The translations under genes were made by a program, and so were the position numbers. This document shows positions 22,491 through 34,834 of a stretch of DNA of 64,000 bases, piece after piece. Numbering within the stretch: the first letter of the stretch is position 1; the number at the start of each line of letters is the position of its first letter. Source of the DNA: Ilex aquifolium (lineage: Eukaryota > Streptophyta > Magnoliopsida > Aquifoliales > Aquifoliaceae); assembly GCA_951799425.1 (NCBI GenBank), contig OX637405.1, forward strand, positions 23,945,371 through 24,009,370, given 5' to 3'. The notes under the pieces were generated by a model. That model had not been told where the DNA came from. It saw nothing but the letters and a program-made list of their open reading frames with translations, and ran no database searches.

Positions 22491-23400
22491 TTCGTATGCA
22501 CGAGAAAAGACCTCCCCCTTCCTCTCCCTCCGCTTTAGCTCCTTATGAGAAGGGTTTAGCGAGGGCTTTCCTCTCTCTGATTCACCACCCCTAGGGCATG
22601 CAAGAGAAACTCAAAACTTAAATGTGTTAAGAAAAAAAATAACAATCAATCCTTGAACTTAATAACAATCAATCCTTGAACTTAAGAATTGTTAATATAC
22701 TGAAAGCGAGTGAAGTGACCAAATTGGGCACGAATGGTATAACAAGTAATAGGTCTTGCTCTTCTCCCCGCTTTGAGTAGGATATGTTATTCCTTACTCC
22801 ATTCCTTCCTAATGACAGGAGCGAAGGGACGCTTAAGGGCTACGCTCACTGCATAGAAAACTCGTGCATCCAAGTCCCTAATCCCTAATACCTGTCCTAG
22901 TGGCAGCAACAGAAAGACTGAAAGGTACCGATAGGAAACTTCAGACTCTCGCTGACAGTTCTAAAGGTGTGGAAGTTCATTTTAACAGCATGGGGGTACC
23001 CCCCAAACCCCCTGATGGTACAGTTTCCCCTGAAGGAAGAGGCCCTCTTAATCGCCGAGGGCTCACAAGAGAGATTAGAAGTGAATCGAAGTCCTAAATG
23101 TAGCAAAGGTAGACTATAGACCAACTCTATGGACCAATTCCCAACAAGAAAGGGGTAGGGCCTCCTCTGCTCAGGTATCTCCTTCGGGGATTTTGGGGTC
23201 ACAACTCTATTTCGCTGCCTATTTGCCTTCCTTCATTCCCCTATGAAGTAAGTCAAATCCTTGCTCATAAGTTGTTCCAATTTCTGCTATTGCAGCTGTA
23301 GTTTGGGATTTTTTAGTAGTTCTTTCTTTATAGAGTTATGGGGAAAAAGTCCCAGCAACAGCCAATCCTCGGTGGCCTGTTTGCTTTCTACGCAAAAAAT
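22491..23400. other. Probable mitochondrial-derived DNA (NUMT)
   Basis: The composition is more balanced than the surroundings and it resembles plant mitochondrial spacer DNA (GGTACCGATAGGAAACTTCA, GGAGCGAAGGGACGCTTAAG, GAGGCCCTCTTAATCGCC). It adjoins the psaA fragment, and plant mitochondrial genomes often carry plastid pieces. No complete mitochondrial gene is recognisable. The call rests on general appearance. Confidence 0.45.
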
Positions 23401-23452
23401 AATCAAATCTTACTTCTGATAATTTATTAATTGTATTCCTAAATTTAATTTA

Positions 23453-24186
23453 GGGAAATTTGGAGGCCGGTCCCCCTATATGGACTTATTTGGACTTAAG
23501 TCCGTCAAAGAAACTTATTTGTTATGAAGTCCGTTTTTTGTCAATTTTACCATACTATCCCTTCCTTTAGAAGTGAAATAAAACTAAAAATTAAAAACTC
23601 CTAAATCTTAGGAGTTTAACTAACATTAAAATCTTTTCTCTCTCATATCTATCTATATCCATATATAGGTTAAGAGTTTGACTAACATTAAAATTTTTCC
23701 TCTCTCTTATCTATCTATATCCATATATAAGTTAGGTGTGTGTGTGTGTGTCTATATATATATATAGTAACATTAAAAATAAAAAATAGTAACATTCAAA
23801 TACAAAAAAAAGTTATCATTTGGACACAAAAAATAATACATTTAAACACAAAAAAATAGTAACATATAAACATAAAAAAAATTGAAACATTCAATATTAA
23901 TATTTTTAAAAAATAACAACATGTTCAACAAAAATAGTAACATGCTTAATAAAAACTGTAACATACTTAACAATAATTTTCTCTCAAATTCAAAGGCAAA
24001 AAATAGTACCATTCAAACACAAAAAATAATAATATTCAAAAACAAAACAAATAGTAATATTGAATATTAATATTTAGTAAAATAATAGTAGTAACATGCT
24101 CAAAATAATAGTAACATGAACAGTAACATACTCAACAAAAACAGTAACATGAACAGTAACATAATAAAAAAAATAGTAACGTGAAT

Positions 24187-24256
<70 letters not shown>

Positions 24257-24511
24257 TTGAATTTGAATTTTAAATTTATGATGAAGATTTTATTGATATA
24301 TTTTAATTGACCTTGAATTAAGGGATAACAATTTCCAAAATAGGAAATTAATTTAACTTCCTTTCAAGGAAGGGTATTTTTGAGATAAAAAAAAAAAGTG
24401 GACTTAAGTCATTACATATAATTTTAAACATGGACTTAGCCCCTTATAAGTTTCCTTGCAGGACTTATCTCCAAACAAGTACATCTAGGAGGACTCACTT
24501 CCAATTTTCAC
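23453..24511. mobile_element. Mutator-like MITE
   Basis: The left end (GGGAAATTTGGAGGCCGGTC) and inverted right end (GTGAAAATTGGAAGTGAGTC) match for about 80 bases, including GGACTTAAGTCC/ATAAGTCC and GAAACTTAT. The flanks TTTAATTTA and TTTAATTAA form a 9-base duplication with one mismatch. The interior has an internal duplication near 23620-23740, AGTAACAT-rich repeats, and an AT-GA microsatellite at 24191-24254. No coding sequence. Confidence 0.75.
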
Positions 24512-24520
24512 TTTAATTAA

Positions 24521-25609
24521 TAGTACATTGTGTTCCAATTTTATCCTTTTCATGAAAACATAAGTTGTATTTTTACCTTTTATATTAGATAATAAATTTT
24601 AATTTTGTTAAAAATCATATTTTACATGTATTTAGATACTTAAAATTCTAATTGCCAGAGTTAGGCCTGTTAATGGATTCGATCTTTATCTAATGCTGAT
24701 CTGAATCTAAGTCTGATTGGTCAAGTACGTGATTGATATTTTTAACCTATTATTCAATTAATTTTGAATCTGAATTCATTATATCTTATTCCAAGCATTC
24801 AACTTTAGATATACTAATGTCATATCTAAGTATGATTTGATCCGAAGTTTATCTATGAATATATAAATCTAAATTAAACATTTATTTCATGTAAGCATGA
24901 ATTTTGTTAGATATTCTACATTCGGATAAGAATTTTTAAATCAGATTCGATTCAAAAGAATTTTTAAAAATCTCTTGTAATGTGATAAAAAAATTGATCC
25001 AAAAGAAGCACAGAGGTTGAGGTCAAAGTTGGAGCCCCTTAAGGTTGCGATACTAATTTCATACAATAATGCATGTCCCAACAAATAATAGGAACTATTG
25101 TCAATTTAATAATTATAAATAATTAGATTAATAAATTAAATCTAAATAACATTGCTCAATTTCATAAGTATATTCTCAAAATGGTCAAACCCATGTTCTA
25201 ATGTCATTTTTGGCCTAGCTAAGAGTATGGTAACTTCAGAGATGAAGTATCAGTGGACTAAAATTCTCAAGGTCTTAGAAGTGGGCCCTAAGTCAAATGG
25301 CCGGTGCAAAATGAAGTATGTACACCTATATATCTATATCTATATTAATATAAATTGTCAATTATTCTTCAATTTTTTTTATTTTCTTTTTATCCCTCTA
25401 CAATGCAATTAGTTCATTTTAGTTCTCTGCAAACAGATTCTAACTGTCAGGCAATTTAAAAAAACATTTATTAACGTGATATTTACTTTGTTGATAAAAT
25501 CAGTCTTGGTTTTTGGTTCTCCTTGCATATTCCATTAATCTTTCTCTGTTTGTCTTCTTAAGAAACTAAAAAGTGCACAAAAGCAACTCTAGATCCACAC
25601 AGTCAGAGG
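24521..25609. other. Intergenic, with possible relict exons
   Basis: Around 24664 GGCCTGTTAATGGATTCG resembles the end of a degenerate hAT-type repeat. From about 25152 a plus-strand open stretch reads FGLAKSMVTSEMKYQWTKIL and reaches a GTATGT donor near 25316. A pyrimidine-rich acceptor TTCTTAAG at about 25562 is followed, in matching phase, by KKCTKATLDPH. This could be a decayed host gene, but I do not recognise the protein. Confidence 0.25.
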
Positions 25610-26286
25610 AAGCACGGATACGGACACGGACACGGGATATGGATATGATACGATACGATACGGATACAACGATGCGATACGGATACAACGATGCGATAAA
25701 ATCCCAAAAAATAGGATACGGGTATGGCCGGAATACGTCTATAAATATATATTTTATATTTTTACTATTATGTAATGACTTGATAGCTATAATTTTTAGT
25801 GATTCTTTAACAATAATAATCAACATTAACAATTTTTTATTTTCAAAAAGTTACCTATCATCTTACTATGGTACATCTACAAAGTGAACGTGATAAATTA
25901 AAGGAAAAAAACCAACATTTAATTATATTGTTTGCGTAGAAGTATTAGTTGCTAAGATTATAGAGTAATCAACTCATTTAAACTCTTTAAATATGTTATA
26001 ATGGATAATACTTGGAAAACACTCATATGCCTTCTAAATTATATGAATTTTTGTTAATTTGTTGCATTATACGTGAAATCAAAAGGAATGAGTAAAGATT
26101 AAAACTAAAAATTGCACATACTTCTTTGTATATCGCAGTATCCATAAAGTATCCATATATTTTATTTATTATTAGATACGTTTAATGTGTATCAAATACG
26201 TATCCTCGAGCATCTGACGAGTATCGTATCCGATATGATATCCGATATGGATATGCCGACCTAAATGAAATATTGGTGCTTCACGG
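25610..26286. mobile_element. TIR element with GATACG-rich ends (hAT-like?)
   Basis: The left end GAAGCACGGATACGG and inverted right end GAAGCACC bracket about 680 bases. Both subterminal zones are packed with GATACG/CGATATG motifs (25618-25735 and 26165-26260), a pattern of subterminal transposase-binding repeats. No clean target duplication was found, so the family is uncertain. Confidence 0.45.
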
Positions 26287-26644
26287 GCCAGAAGGCACTA
26301 AAGCAGCTCTAGAGCCATACAACCTCGTTTACTAATGGTACATAATGCTTGAAATTCCTCAACTTCTACAGTTCATTGAATCATTCTACCATGAATACAT
26401 TAGTTAAAAGTTTAAATTGGAAGATTTTTTGGTCTTCCACGTTCAGCCTTTCTTCATATACAGAGGATAAATAAAGCAAGAAAAGCCTGTTGTAACAGGT
26501 ACTGATTTGTTCACTTTCAGCCTTTCTCAAAAACCCTTATGGTTCACTACATACACGTCTCCCCCCCACCCCTACTTCAACAGGTAATGATTTGTTTTTG
26601 TTTTTCATTATGCCAATTAGATTAAATTTGCTTCTTTTTGTATA
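26287..26644. other. Intergenic spacer
   Basis: CTAAAGCAGCTCTAGAGCC near 26297 is an imperfect direct copy of CAAAAGCAACTCTAGATCC left of the preceding element (about 25579). TTCAGCCTTTCT occurs twice (about 26445 and 26518). No gene is supported. Confidence 0.35.
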
Positions 26645-27792
26645 GGGTAAATTACACTCCCTTCCTGACATTTGGTTTTATTACACAGACACCCCTCACG
26701 TTTCAAAAATTACACTGAGACCCAATAGTTAGATGGAGTTAACTATCTTAATAAAAATAAAATTTTGCCCCTCTATTTAACACAAACTCAACTTAAACCC
26801 CAAGCCCTATCCCTAACCCTAACCCTAATATTCACAGTCATCTACACAGTACTCCCAAGGCACTCTCTCTCGCGTGCTCTCTCTCTCTCTCTCTCTCAAG
26901 GAGAAGAACCTGCTAAAAATCATTGGTCTTCTCTCTCTCCCTCACTCTCTTTCTTTCTATGTATGTATGTGTATATATATATATATATCGCAGAAGAATC
27001 GGTGAAAATTGCCTATCCTCCCCCACCACTGCAGCATCCTCTAGTAGCCACCCATCCAAAACGTTAACCCACCCAAGCAAAGAACGTCGAGTGAGAGAGA
27101 GAATCGAAAGGATCCAAAGCTTAAAAATTTGAGAAATTGAAATGACAACAGTGGTTTTTGGGGTTCAATTTTGACAGCAGTGGTTGTTGGGTTATGTGGG
27201 TGGTGTGGTTGAGAAGGTGGAAATGGAGGTGGAGGAGAAGAATGTAGTGGGGTTTTGTTGGACTATGGTGGTGGTGTGTGTTCTATGTGGTTGTGGAGAT
27301 GATAATAGAGATGGAGGTGGTGGGGTTTCTTCGTTACTGGGCAGGGGGCAGTGCTCTATGTATGCGTGAGGGGAGAAAGAGAGATGAGGAGGAGGAGGAG
27401 GTGGTGGTGGTTTCCGTGGTGTGGAGGCGGTGATGGGGGTGGTTAACTGTGATGATGGTAATGGTGGATTTGGGGCAAATCTGATTGATAAATGGAATTT
27501 ACATTAATATGTTGTATAATAAACAAAAAAAATTAGTATTTAACTTATTAATTTGATAGTTTATGAAATATAAAATATAAAATAGAGAAATGATAAATGA
27601 GAGATGGAATAAATTCTGGGGTAAGAAGAATAAATATTTGAATTTTTAAACTTAGTTTTGAAGGGTATTTTTGGTATTATATAAATTATTATTGATGACA
27701 TCAGCTTTAACCGTGAACCATTCTAACGTCCGTTAGTTAGAGGGGGTGTGGTTGTTATACGTTTTAAATGTCGAGGGAGTATATAGTTAATC
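26645..27792. mobile_element. Degenerate long-TIR element (MULE-like)
   Basis: The left end GGGTAAATTACACTCCC and inverted right end GATTAACTATATACTCCC match loosely, followed on both sides by GACATTT and an ACACCCC block. The organisation parallels the MULE MITEs at 1489 and 19313. No convincing target duplication was found. The interior is CTCTCT/GGTGGTGG low-complexity sequence with no recognisable protein. Confidence 0.5.
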
Positions 27793-28316
27793 TATTTATT
27801 TGCTACAATTTGTGTACAAGCGAGAGCTGAAACTATGAGTTTTGTAATAAAATCGGTGTTTTGCGTATGTATTGTGAATAGCTTCCACCAAAATTTGGAA
27901 GAGATCCTTTGTCACTCTTAGACGTAGTTATACATGAATGAATAAAGGTTGGTGTAGATAGATCTAAAATATTGGACGTTGATAAAAATAGAAGGATTGT
28001 GGTTTTAGGAAAACATATGTAGTATTTATTGATTCATGTCTTTTGACAATTTTACTATTGTATTTCACTTCTAAGACAGTGAAATTAAGACTAAATTTGT
28101 TGCCTAGGAAAATGAAATGTCTTGGACAACATTGAACTAATAAAATTGAAATGTGAAATAAGATTTATTTCACTATCTGATTTTATTAAGGACAATTTTG
28201 TCTTTTGGTATAATGATGTCTACTAAAAAACTTTGTTTGGGAACAAGTCTACTTTGATCTCCATGGTCCAAAATACCTTCAGTAGTTATATTTAGTTAAA
28301 ACAAATTCTCTCTCTC

Positions 28317-28362
<46 letters not shown>

Positions 28363-28369
28363 CTACCTA
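27793..28369. other. Intergenic, ends in CT microsatellite
   Basis: AT-rich DNA without recognisable coding sequence. A CT run occupies 28321-28358, directly before the Helitron start. Confidence 0.5.
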
Positions 28370-29128
28370 TCTATAATAAGGTACCTAACAATTCAAATTC
28401 TTTGTTTGCCTTTAGTTTTTCACGGATGGGATTGTTTTAAGATTATTGATCCAACGATCTTAATTACTTCATAAATTTATTTTTCCACTCAAGAATTTGA
28501 CTAAGAGTTTCATCTCATGTCTAACTCTAGACTCTCATCTCTCACACATCTCTATCTCTCAAACTCTCTCATATACGTATCCTTCTCTCTTTCTCACTCT
28601 CACTCTAATAAAAAAAATTGGGTGTAACCGTTCCACCACGTCAGCATTGCTACGTGGTATAACCGTCCAAAAATAAGTATACAAGTCGGCAAGTGAGCCC
28701 TATTGAAATTCATAACCGCTCAGTCATGTTATAGATAACCACCTTCATGATAGGAAGTGACCTCATTTTATTCATTTTGTTGTTTTCTTATTGGATGGTT
28801 ACACCATGTCAGTACATATACACGTTTGTCTCTCTCTCCCTCTAAGAATTAGACTAAGAGTTTTATCTCATGTCTAACTCTAGACTCCCATCTCTCACAC
28901 ATCCTCCCTCATATACATATCCTCCTTCTTTTTTTTTTCTCTCTCTCTCTCTCACACACACACCCCCTGTCAATGCCGCAGTTCCACCCCTGCCAACACG
29001 CATTGCCACTGCCATTCCCACGCAATTTTCCATCTCCTTCTTTCCATCATTCGTCCTCTTTGCTACACATAGAATACACTTACATACAACCTAATTTTTG
29101 GCTCCAAACCCCACCCACCACATCTATT

Positions 29129-29164
<36 letters not shown>

Positions 29165-32074
29165 CCTACCAACACCGCAGTGCCACCGCCTCCAAAACCC
29201 ACCCACCACAACATCTCATTGCCACCAAAGCCCACTATTTGCCTCCAACCATTGCCTCCACCCCTTCCTCCCTTCCCCCACTTGTTCAATAAAGTGTTCA
29301 TTTTCGCTGGATTTTATTTCAGGAGTAGAGTTCATCAAGGGCTTTTGGCACTGGGACGAACTTGATTTTGTGCCCTCCCAAATCGCTGACATTGCTGAAG
29401 ATTTGTGCTTTGATTTAGATGCCTTTTTTGCTCTGAATTTCTATAAATTATAGAATTTACCAACACACTCACATATAGGCCAAAATTGGGAAACAAAGTT
29501 TCCGGGCCTCCAGTGAGGCTCCATAGATGGTCAGCAGAACAAAGAAGATTACTGAAGAATTCGAGTACTCGATCGATCCAGTACACCGAAATATTTGCTC
29601 TATGGAGACAAGAGGTGCGCGTCTCGCATGCAAGTCCGGCGACTTCAAGATGTAACACAGTGGAAAGTATAAAGAAGCAAGTTGCGAAACAGGTGTATCA
29701 GTAGAGCGACCGAGTCAGTATTCAAGCTGTGGAGTCAAAGAATAGTTCCTTCACCCCTGTTTGCCGATCCCCTATTTTCACTAACATTCAAGCATTCATT
29801 CTTGCCTCAAGTTTATTATTGGTATTGGATGTGAAATTACTATAATTTGGTGTGAATTTTTTGTTTGTTGAAACTTATTTAATTTTGATGCGATCTATAG
29901 GAACCATGGTTGGAACAAGTTGGATAGTCCTGTATACTGTGGTTTTTGTTTTGCCTCAAAGTGTTTATCATTTGCAATTTTCTAGAATGGTAGGCTATGT
30001 AGATACATATATACTTAAGATTGTTTGTTGTTATTACTATTTTTTGTTATATGGATGTGATTTTTGGTTATTCTGAATGGGCCAATTCAATTATGTACAC
30101 ATATTTGCTATATTTATGTTGTTGTATGGAGTTTTGTTGCTTTTATTCAAGTTTTTTTGGGATTAGCACTAACTGTTGTCACTCCACCTTGCTCCTCCGG
30201 TCTTTGCTTCTATATTTCTCCATTATTCTTTAGTGGGATTTCACCTTTTTTCAATGGATTCTCTTTTTTATTAATTTTCGATATAAATTATGCAAATATG
30301 ACCTGTTTTTGATAGTCATGTTTTTTAAAAGATTTTTTTTTTCAAAAAATATAGTAGGCCCAGATTGATTGGTGATTTTGATCATTGTGTGTGTTTTCTC
30401 TCTCTATCTTTTGTATTTGTGTGTGTGTGTTGTGTGTTGTGTGTGTGTTCTGTTTGTATGTGTTGTTTGTGTGGTGTGCATGTTATGTGAGTTTATGTGT
30501 GTGCGCGTTCGTTCTGTGTGTAAGTGACCCATTAGCAATTTGAAGAAGTGAATCATTGTTGGATTAGTTGTATGTATCCCATAATTCTTAACTATTTTTC
30601 CCTTGCAGTGTTTTTTTTGTTGTTGCTTAATCTGGACTCATAAAATCTTTGGATTTGTCACTGGGTAAGTGCCTTTCTTTACTTCGACCAGATCATTGAA
30701 TTTTTTATTTTATTATTTGTGTTATATTATACTGTAAACCATGATGATGTTGGAATTTTTGATTTCAAAATTGAACTTTTTATTTTATTAGTTGTTTTAT
30801 GGTATGTGTTGTGTTTAATAATAATAATTATTTACTTAAGTATACAGTAGTTTTCATAATCAGTAACTTTTGCACTTGGGTTGCTGTTTTCCTCCTTTAC
30901 CTGGTAAGTAGTACTAAAATTATTCTTTTTAATTTTCATATTTGTTACAACTAACAAATTTGTTGATTGTCATGAATGATTGGTTGAAAGAATTTCTATT
31001 ACAAAAAGCTTGATTGAATTTTAATTTTACATAAGCAATGTATAAAAGAAGCAAAAAAATAAAAATAAAAGAGAGTAGGATAATGAGATATTACTTATTT
31101 GTCATTTTTATGTTCAATTAGAATTGCTAATTTGAGTTCATATAAGTCTTGATTTTAATCCACTTAGTGAATCAGATCGATTGATTAACTTAACCTTTGA
31201 TTTTGATTGCACGAATAGAGAGGATAGATTCATAAACACCTTGGCTTCTATTCTTTGGTGGTGTCATAGCTTTGAGGTGAACTGCACTGTCATAATTCCT
31301 TTGTGTGACTATTTGGCGAGATATTAAATTTAATTATTGCCGCAAGATTAGTTTAGTTAGAATTCCAAATACCAATATTGGTTGGGATTGTGAACTAATT
31401 TGTGGTGTTATGTTATTTGGGATTATCTTTTTGTTTGACTACAAAGGTTTGTTGTGCTAAGCAAGATACATGAGAGTATGGAATATGATTTTCTTTAACT
31501 TTTTGTCATTTGTTTTTTTTTTTTTTTTGTCAGACTTCTTTCATGTGTTGGATGGGATGGTTTTGCACATATGTTTTACTTTTAATTTATTAATTTTCAT
31601 AGATGTAAATTGTGGATGAATGAATGATTTGTATGAAAAATGGGGATTTATTTGGGTTTGATAGGTCGAAAATACATAGACATGCTAAATAGGTAGTGTT
31701 CGTTGTATTGATTGTGTTGTGGGGGTCATCATAACCCAATTGGGACATGTGTACTAAACATATTGATCGGGTTGATAGCGGGTTGTGTCAACATGGATAT
31801 AATTTATTTATTAAGCGTGTTACATTGGTCATGCTCTGATTATTGGAGTTATAAGCAAACTTTATTTGTATCAAGTCATTTTGACATGATTAATTAGATA
31901 GTTTGTGTTAGGGTTCAGAGATTTTTGACATGAATCTGAGAAAACACAACACGGTTTGATTGTCATTCCTACTTCAGGCATTGCAGATGTTTAAATTTTT
32001 CGAATGGATTTTTAGTTTTCTTAATGATTTATTTTTTTGATGATATAGTACCTTCAGACGCGGACAATTACGAG
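28370..32074 (+). mobile_element. Non-autonomous Helitron A
   Basis: It begins TCTATAATAAGG after an A and ends ...CAATTACGAG before a T, agreeing with Helitron insertion between A and T. It is colinear with the next element (32079-41314): both share GCAATTCAAATT-like starts, TTGGGTGTAACC, AAGTGAG, and the CTCACACA block. Both have the same internal duplication of GTCTAACTCTAGACTC (about 345 bases apart) and the same exon-like block near 30610. Their 3' ends match over ACCTTCAG...CAATT. No Rep/helicase is present. A carries a private segment at 29489-29810. Confidence 0.75.
29489..29810 (+). other. Helitron A-specific insert, possible captured fragment
   Basis: Flanking sequences (GGCCAAAATTG and GTTTATTATTG) are shared with Helitron B, but B has only about 50 unrelated bases between them. 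The insert has more balanced composition than the rest of the element and an open frame for about 70 codons (GNKVSGPPVRLHRWSAEQRR...). I do not recognise the protein; organelle origin is also possible. Confidence 0.4.
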
Positions 32075-33889
32075 TCTATCTATATAATAAGGGAGCTAGC
32101 AATTCAAATTTTTTGTTTATCTTTAGCTTTTCGCTATTGAGATTGTTTTAAGATTATTGATTCAACGATCCTAATTACTCCCTAAATTTATTTCCCCGTT
32201 CAAGAATTTGACCAAGAGTTTCATCTCATGTCTAACTCTAGACTCTCATCTCTTACACATCTCAATCTCTTAGGCTCTCTCATATACATATCCTTCTCTC
32301 TTTCTCTCAATCTCACTCTCATGAAAAATATTGGGTGTAACCATTACGCCACGTCAGCATTACCATGTGGTATAACCGTCCACTAATAAGTATACAAGTC
32401 TGCAAGTGAGCACCAGTGAACCACCAAGCCATTTAATACATAACCACCTTCATGATAGGAAGTGGGTATCATTTTATCCATTTTGTTATTTTCTTATAGG
32501 ATGGTTACACCATGTCAGTGCATATACACGCCTCTTTCTCTTTCTCTGTCTAAGAATTGGACTAAGAGTTTTATCTCATGTCTAACTCTAGACTCCCATC
32601 TCTCACACATCCCTATGTCTTAGGCTCACTCATATATGTATCCTTCTCTCTTTCTTTCTCTCTCTCACACACACACCCCTGCCAACTCTACAATGCCACC
32701 CCTGCCAATGTCGCATTGCCATCTCTATTCCCACATAATTTTCTATCTCCTTTGCTCCATCCTTCGTCCTCTTTGCTACACGTAGGACACACTCATAGAC
32801 ATCCCACTATTCACCTCCAAACCCCACCCACCATGTCTGTTTCTCCCTCTCTCTCTTTCTCTCTCTCCCTCTCCCTCTCTCTCTTTCTCTCTAACACACA
32901 GACACACACATATCCCCTGCCAACGCCGCAGCGCCACCACCTCCAAACCCCACCCACCACAACATCTCACTGCCACCAAAGCCCATTATGCACCTCCAAC
33001 CATTGCCTCCATCCCTTCCTCCCTTCCCCCACCTGTTCGATGAAATGTTCACTTTCGCTAGATTTTATTTTAGGAGTAGAGTTCATCAAGAGTTTTTGGA
33101 ACTAGGACGATCTTGATTTTGTGCCCTCCCAAGTTGCTGGCATTGCCTAAGGTTTGTGCTTTGATTTAGATGCCTTTTTGCTTTGAATTTCTATAACTTA
33201 TAGAATTTACCACCACACTCACACATAGGCCAAAATTGACAGACAAATTGATTGCGCACACTCATCTACACAATATTTGTCAACTCTTTAGGTTTATTAT
33301 TGCTATTGGATGTGAAATTATTGTAATTTGGTGTGTTTTTTTTTGTTGAAATTTATTTAATTTTACGCGATCTATTGGAACCATGGTTGGAACAAGTTGG
33401 ATAGTCCTCTATACTATGGTTTTGTTTTGCCTCAATATGTTCATCATTTGGAATTTTCTAGAATGATAGGCCATGTAAATTCATATATACTTAAGATTTT
33501 TTGTTATTATTACTATTTTTTGTTATATGGATGTGATTTTTTGGTGATTGTGAATGGGCCAATTCAATTATGTACACATATTTGCTATATTTATGTTTTT
33601 GTATGGAGTTTTGTTGCTTTTATTCAAGTTTTGTTGGGGATTAGCACTAACTGTTGTGTATGATTTTATACAATTCATAAACACTCCACCTTGCTACTCC
33701 GATCTTTGTTTCTATGTTTCTCTATTATTCTTTAGTGGGAGTTCACCTTTTTCAATGGATTCCCTCTTTTATTAATTTTTGATATAAATTACGCAAACAT
33801 GACTTGTTTTTGATACATTCATGTTTTTAAAAGAATTTTTAAAAAAAATAGTATGCCCAGATTGATTGGTGATTTTGATCATTGTGAGT

Positions 33890-33944
<55 letters not shown>

Positions 33945-34834
33945 CTCTGTGTGTTATGTATGGTGTGCGTTTTGTGTGTGTGTGTTCTGTTTGTATGGTG
34001 TGCATTTTGTGTGAGTTTATGTGTGTGTGCGTGCATTCTGTGTGTAAGTGACCATTAGCAATGTGAAGAAGTGAATCATTATTGCATTAGTTGTATGTAT
34101 CCCTTAATTCTTAACTATTTTTCCCTTGCAGTGTTCTTTTTGCTCTTGCTTAATCTGGACTCATAAAATCTTTGGATTTGTCACTGGGTAAGTGCCTTTC
34201 TTTACTCCAACCAAATCAGTAAACTTTTTATTTTATTATTTGTGTTACATTACACTGTGTTGATTCTCGACCGTGTGTTGATTCAGAGTGGACAAGTCCC
34301 TGGCTTTGTTATCTAGAAACTCATTGTATTCATATTACTATTCCAAAATTGGAAGAATGGTCTTGAAAGCATTTTTCCACCTTATTTTCAATCAACTTAT
34401 TTGACGAGTTTCTTGCATATAATAAAATTTTGGTACGCATCTTCTCGAGGATTATGGTCGTACAACCTTCCCACTTTGCTGTTATGTGGTCAGATTAGTA
34501 ATTATATATAAAGAATTATGGGTTTAATTTAGACTTTATTTTCTTCAGTTTGTGTATTATGGGTTTAATTTATTCAAATCATAATATTTGTTGGATTCTT
34601 TTGTCAATGCTGGTTTAATACTTGCATGGTAATCTATTGTATGTATTTTCAATGTGTGTTGGCCGATTACATAACCCACTGAAATGGGTGGTTTGGATTG
34701 ATCAAATCATGTGCTTGATATGCAACCCTTTCGAATATGTTTGTTTAAAAGAATAGCTTTTGAGAATCCGGTTTCACTTTTAAGATTAAAAACGTTGAAA
34801 ATTCAATGCATGGATTGTGGATATTGGGTTAGAA

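Noticed and set aside
26811-26829. Telomere-like CCCTAA repeats
   Set aside because: Only about three imperfect units inside a TIR element; too short to mark a telomere relic.
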